In this document: positions 6,079 to 7,096 of the stretch, in pieces | Layout: each line of letters starts with the position of its first letter | Position numbering within the stretch: the stretch's first letter is position 1 | Assembly: GCA_030151925.1 (NCBI GenBank) | Contig: JASLCY010000481.1 | Location: 1 to 7,096 of the forward strand | Reading direction: 5' to 3' | DNA length: 7,096 bases | Source: Oligoflexus sp. | GTDB taxonomy: Bacteria > Bdellovibrionota_B > Oligoflexia > Oligoflexales > Oligoflexaceae | Translations under genes and position numbers: made by a program | Notes under the pieces: generated by a model | What the model was told of the DNA's origin: nothing | Database searches by the model: none | What the model saw: only the letters and a program-made list of their open reading frames with translations

Positions 6079-7096
6079 TTACTCGGCGCTCGCCTGCGCG
6101 ATGTCACTCGATGCCATATACTTGGTGTTCTGCTCGACGGCCGTCCTCGAAGGCGCCAGGAACGGCTGGGGAGCCACTCCGATGCCGACGATGAAAAGGC
6201 TCAGGACGGCCAGCACCAGGATCTCACGCGCGGAAAGATCGGCGACCGCCTTCCCTTCCTGCCCCGGAGCCTCGGGCCCGAACATCGTCTTCTGATAGAG
6301 ATTCAGCATGTAGAGCGCGCCGAAGATCATGCCGGAGGCCGCAAAACTCGTGATCAGCGCTTCGTTGCGATAACTGGCGATCAGGATCGCGAACTCGCCG
6401 ACGAAACCGCCGCTGCCCGGCAGGGCCACCGAGGAGAGCGTGACGAGCATGAAGAAGATCGCGAGCACCGGCGTCTTCTCCGCCCAGCCGCCGAAGTCGC
6501 TCAGAGCGAGCGAATCACGACGGGTCTCGAGATAACCGGCGATAAGGAAGAGGCCGGCGATGGCGATGCCGTGGTTGACCATCTGCAGCAGCGCCCCGCC
6601 CATGCCGTCGGAATGGAGCGAGAAGAGGCCGAGCAGGATGTAGCTCACGTGCGAGAGCGAAGAGTAAGCCACCGCGGTTTTGAAGTTCTTCTGCACGACG
6701 GCCAGGAGAGCGCCGTAGAGGATGCCGATCGTCGCCAGCGCCATCAGGAAGTGCGAGAAGCTGCGCGCGGCTTCGGGGAAGAGCGGGAGCAGGATCTTCA
6801 TGATCCCGTAGGTGCCCATCTTCGAGAGGATGGCCGCGAGGTAGATCGTCACGAGGGTCGGAGCCTCACGATAGGTCGAGGGCAGCCAGGCGTGGAACGG
6901 CAGCAGCGGCGACTTGATGAAGAAGGCCGCGCCGAAGGCCGCGAAGAGGAGGCCCTGGGGCGAAACGAGGCCGGCCCAACCACCCTGCTCGGCAAAAGCG
7001 AACTTCAGGCTGAGAAGGTCGTGGATCGCCGCGCTCGGCTGGCCGGTGATCTGCGCCTGCGCGTAGACGAAGTAGGCGATCGCCACAAGCATCAGG
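6079..7096 (-). CDS. nuoM: NADH-quinone oxidoreductase subunit M, C-terminal part (cut by the window edge)
   Basis: About 338 codons of NuoM are present, ending at the TAA at 6081-6079. The frame stays open through the right edge (a CTG codon precedes the ATG at 7092), so that ATG is internal and roughly the first third of a protein of about 500 residues is missing. NuoM is an antiporter-like proton-pumping subunit of complex I. Counting from the codon at 7092, the visible hallmarks are Lys60 in FFIKSPLLPFHAWLP (TM7 channel lysine), Lys91 in AAILSKMGTYG (TM8), His148 in AYSSLSHVSY, and Glu233 in GSGGFVGEFAI (the TM12 glutamate that distinguishes NuoM from the lysine of NuoN). The usual Asp-Ala-His after WLP is replaced by Ser-Thr-Tyr (72-74). 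nuoN follows eight bases downstream in the same operon. Confidence 0.95.
   Translation of the reverse strand, partial: LMLVAIAYFVYAQAQITGQPSAAIHDLLSLKFAFAEQGGWAGLVSPQGLLFAAFGAAFFIKSPLLPFHAWLPSTYREAPTLVTIYLAAILSKMGTYGIMKILLPLFPEAARSFSHFLMALATIGILYGALLAVVQKNFKTAVAYSSLSHVSYILLGLFSLHSDGMGGALLQMVNHGIAIAGLFLIAGYLETRRDSLALSDFGGWAEKTPVLAIFFMLVTLSSVALPGSGGFVGEFAILIASYRNEALITSFAASGMIFGALYMLNLYQKTMFGPEAPGQEGKAVADLSAREILVLAVLSLFIVGIGVAPQPFLAPSRTAVEQNTKYMASSDIAQASAE

Overview
The window looks like chromosome of a Gram-negative bacterium with high-GC coding DNA. The support is a proton-pumping complex I operon, a type IV pilus retraction-type ATPase, a small protein with a Sec signal peptide, and strong GC preference at third codon positions in all the main genes. 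A proteobacterial or Bdellovibrionota-like source would fit, but I cannot fix the taxonomy from sequence alone. I see no tRNA, rRNA, CRISPR array, insertion sequence or integrase.

Layout. Positions 1-236 are AT-richer than the rest (about 42% GC over 1-180 by hand count) and may hold the last 31 codons of a gene entering from the left. Positions 237-2426 (+) encode a 729-residue membrane-anchored hybrid histidine kinase/response regulator. It has a MASE1-like membrane region, a coiled coil, a HisKA/HATPase-like core and a C-terminal receiver. The kinase core has lost its phospho-accepting histidine (Gln342) and its recognisable ATP-binding boxes, while the receiver keeps its catalytic set. 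Convergent with it, 2459-2863 (-) encodes a 134-residue putative exported protein of unknown family. A roughly 580-base intergenic region of lower GC follows, with candidate promoters for both flanking genes, a terminator-like hairpin on the minus strand and a 13-base direct repeat. Positions 3445-4518 (+) encode a PilT/PilU-family ATPase. A strong bidirectional terminator (4534-4567) separates it from the convergent end of the nuo operon: nuoN (4589-6070, -) preceded by nuoM (6079 to beyond the right edge, -).

How the genes work together. nuoM and nuoN encode two of the three antiporter-like membrane subunits of NADH:quinone oxidoreductase, and nuoN is probably the last gene of that operon. 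The PilT-like ATPase would power pilus retraction at the inner membrane using ATP. The pseudokinase-receiver protein is probably a membrane signalling protein that depends on a partner kinase or a ligand. Nothing in the sequence links it to the pilus or to complex I beyond proximity.

The most interesting item is the hybrid kinase with a degenerate kinase core and an intact receiver. Next are the replacement of the conserved Asp-Ala-His of NuoM by Ser-Thr-Tyr, the mixed PilT/PilU character of the ATPase, and the structured intergenic region before it.
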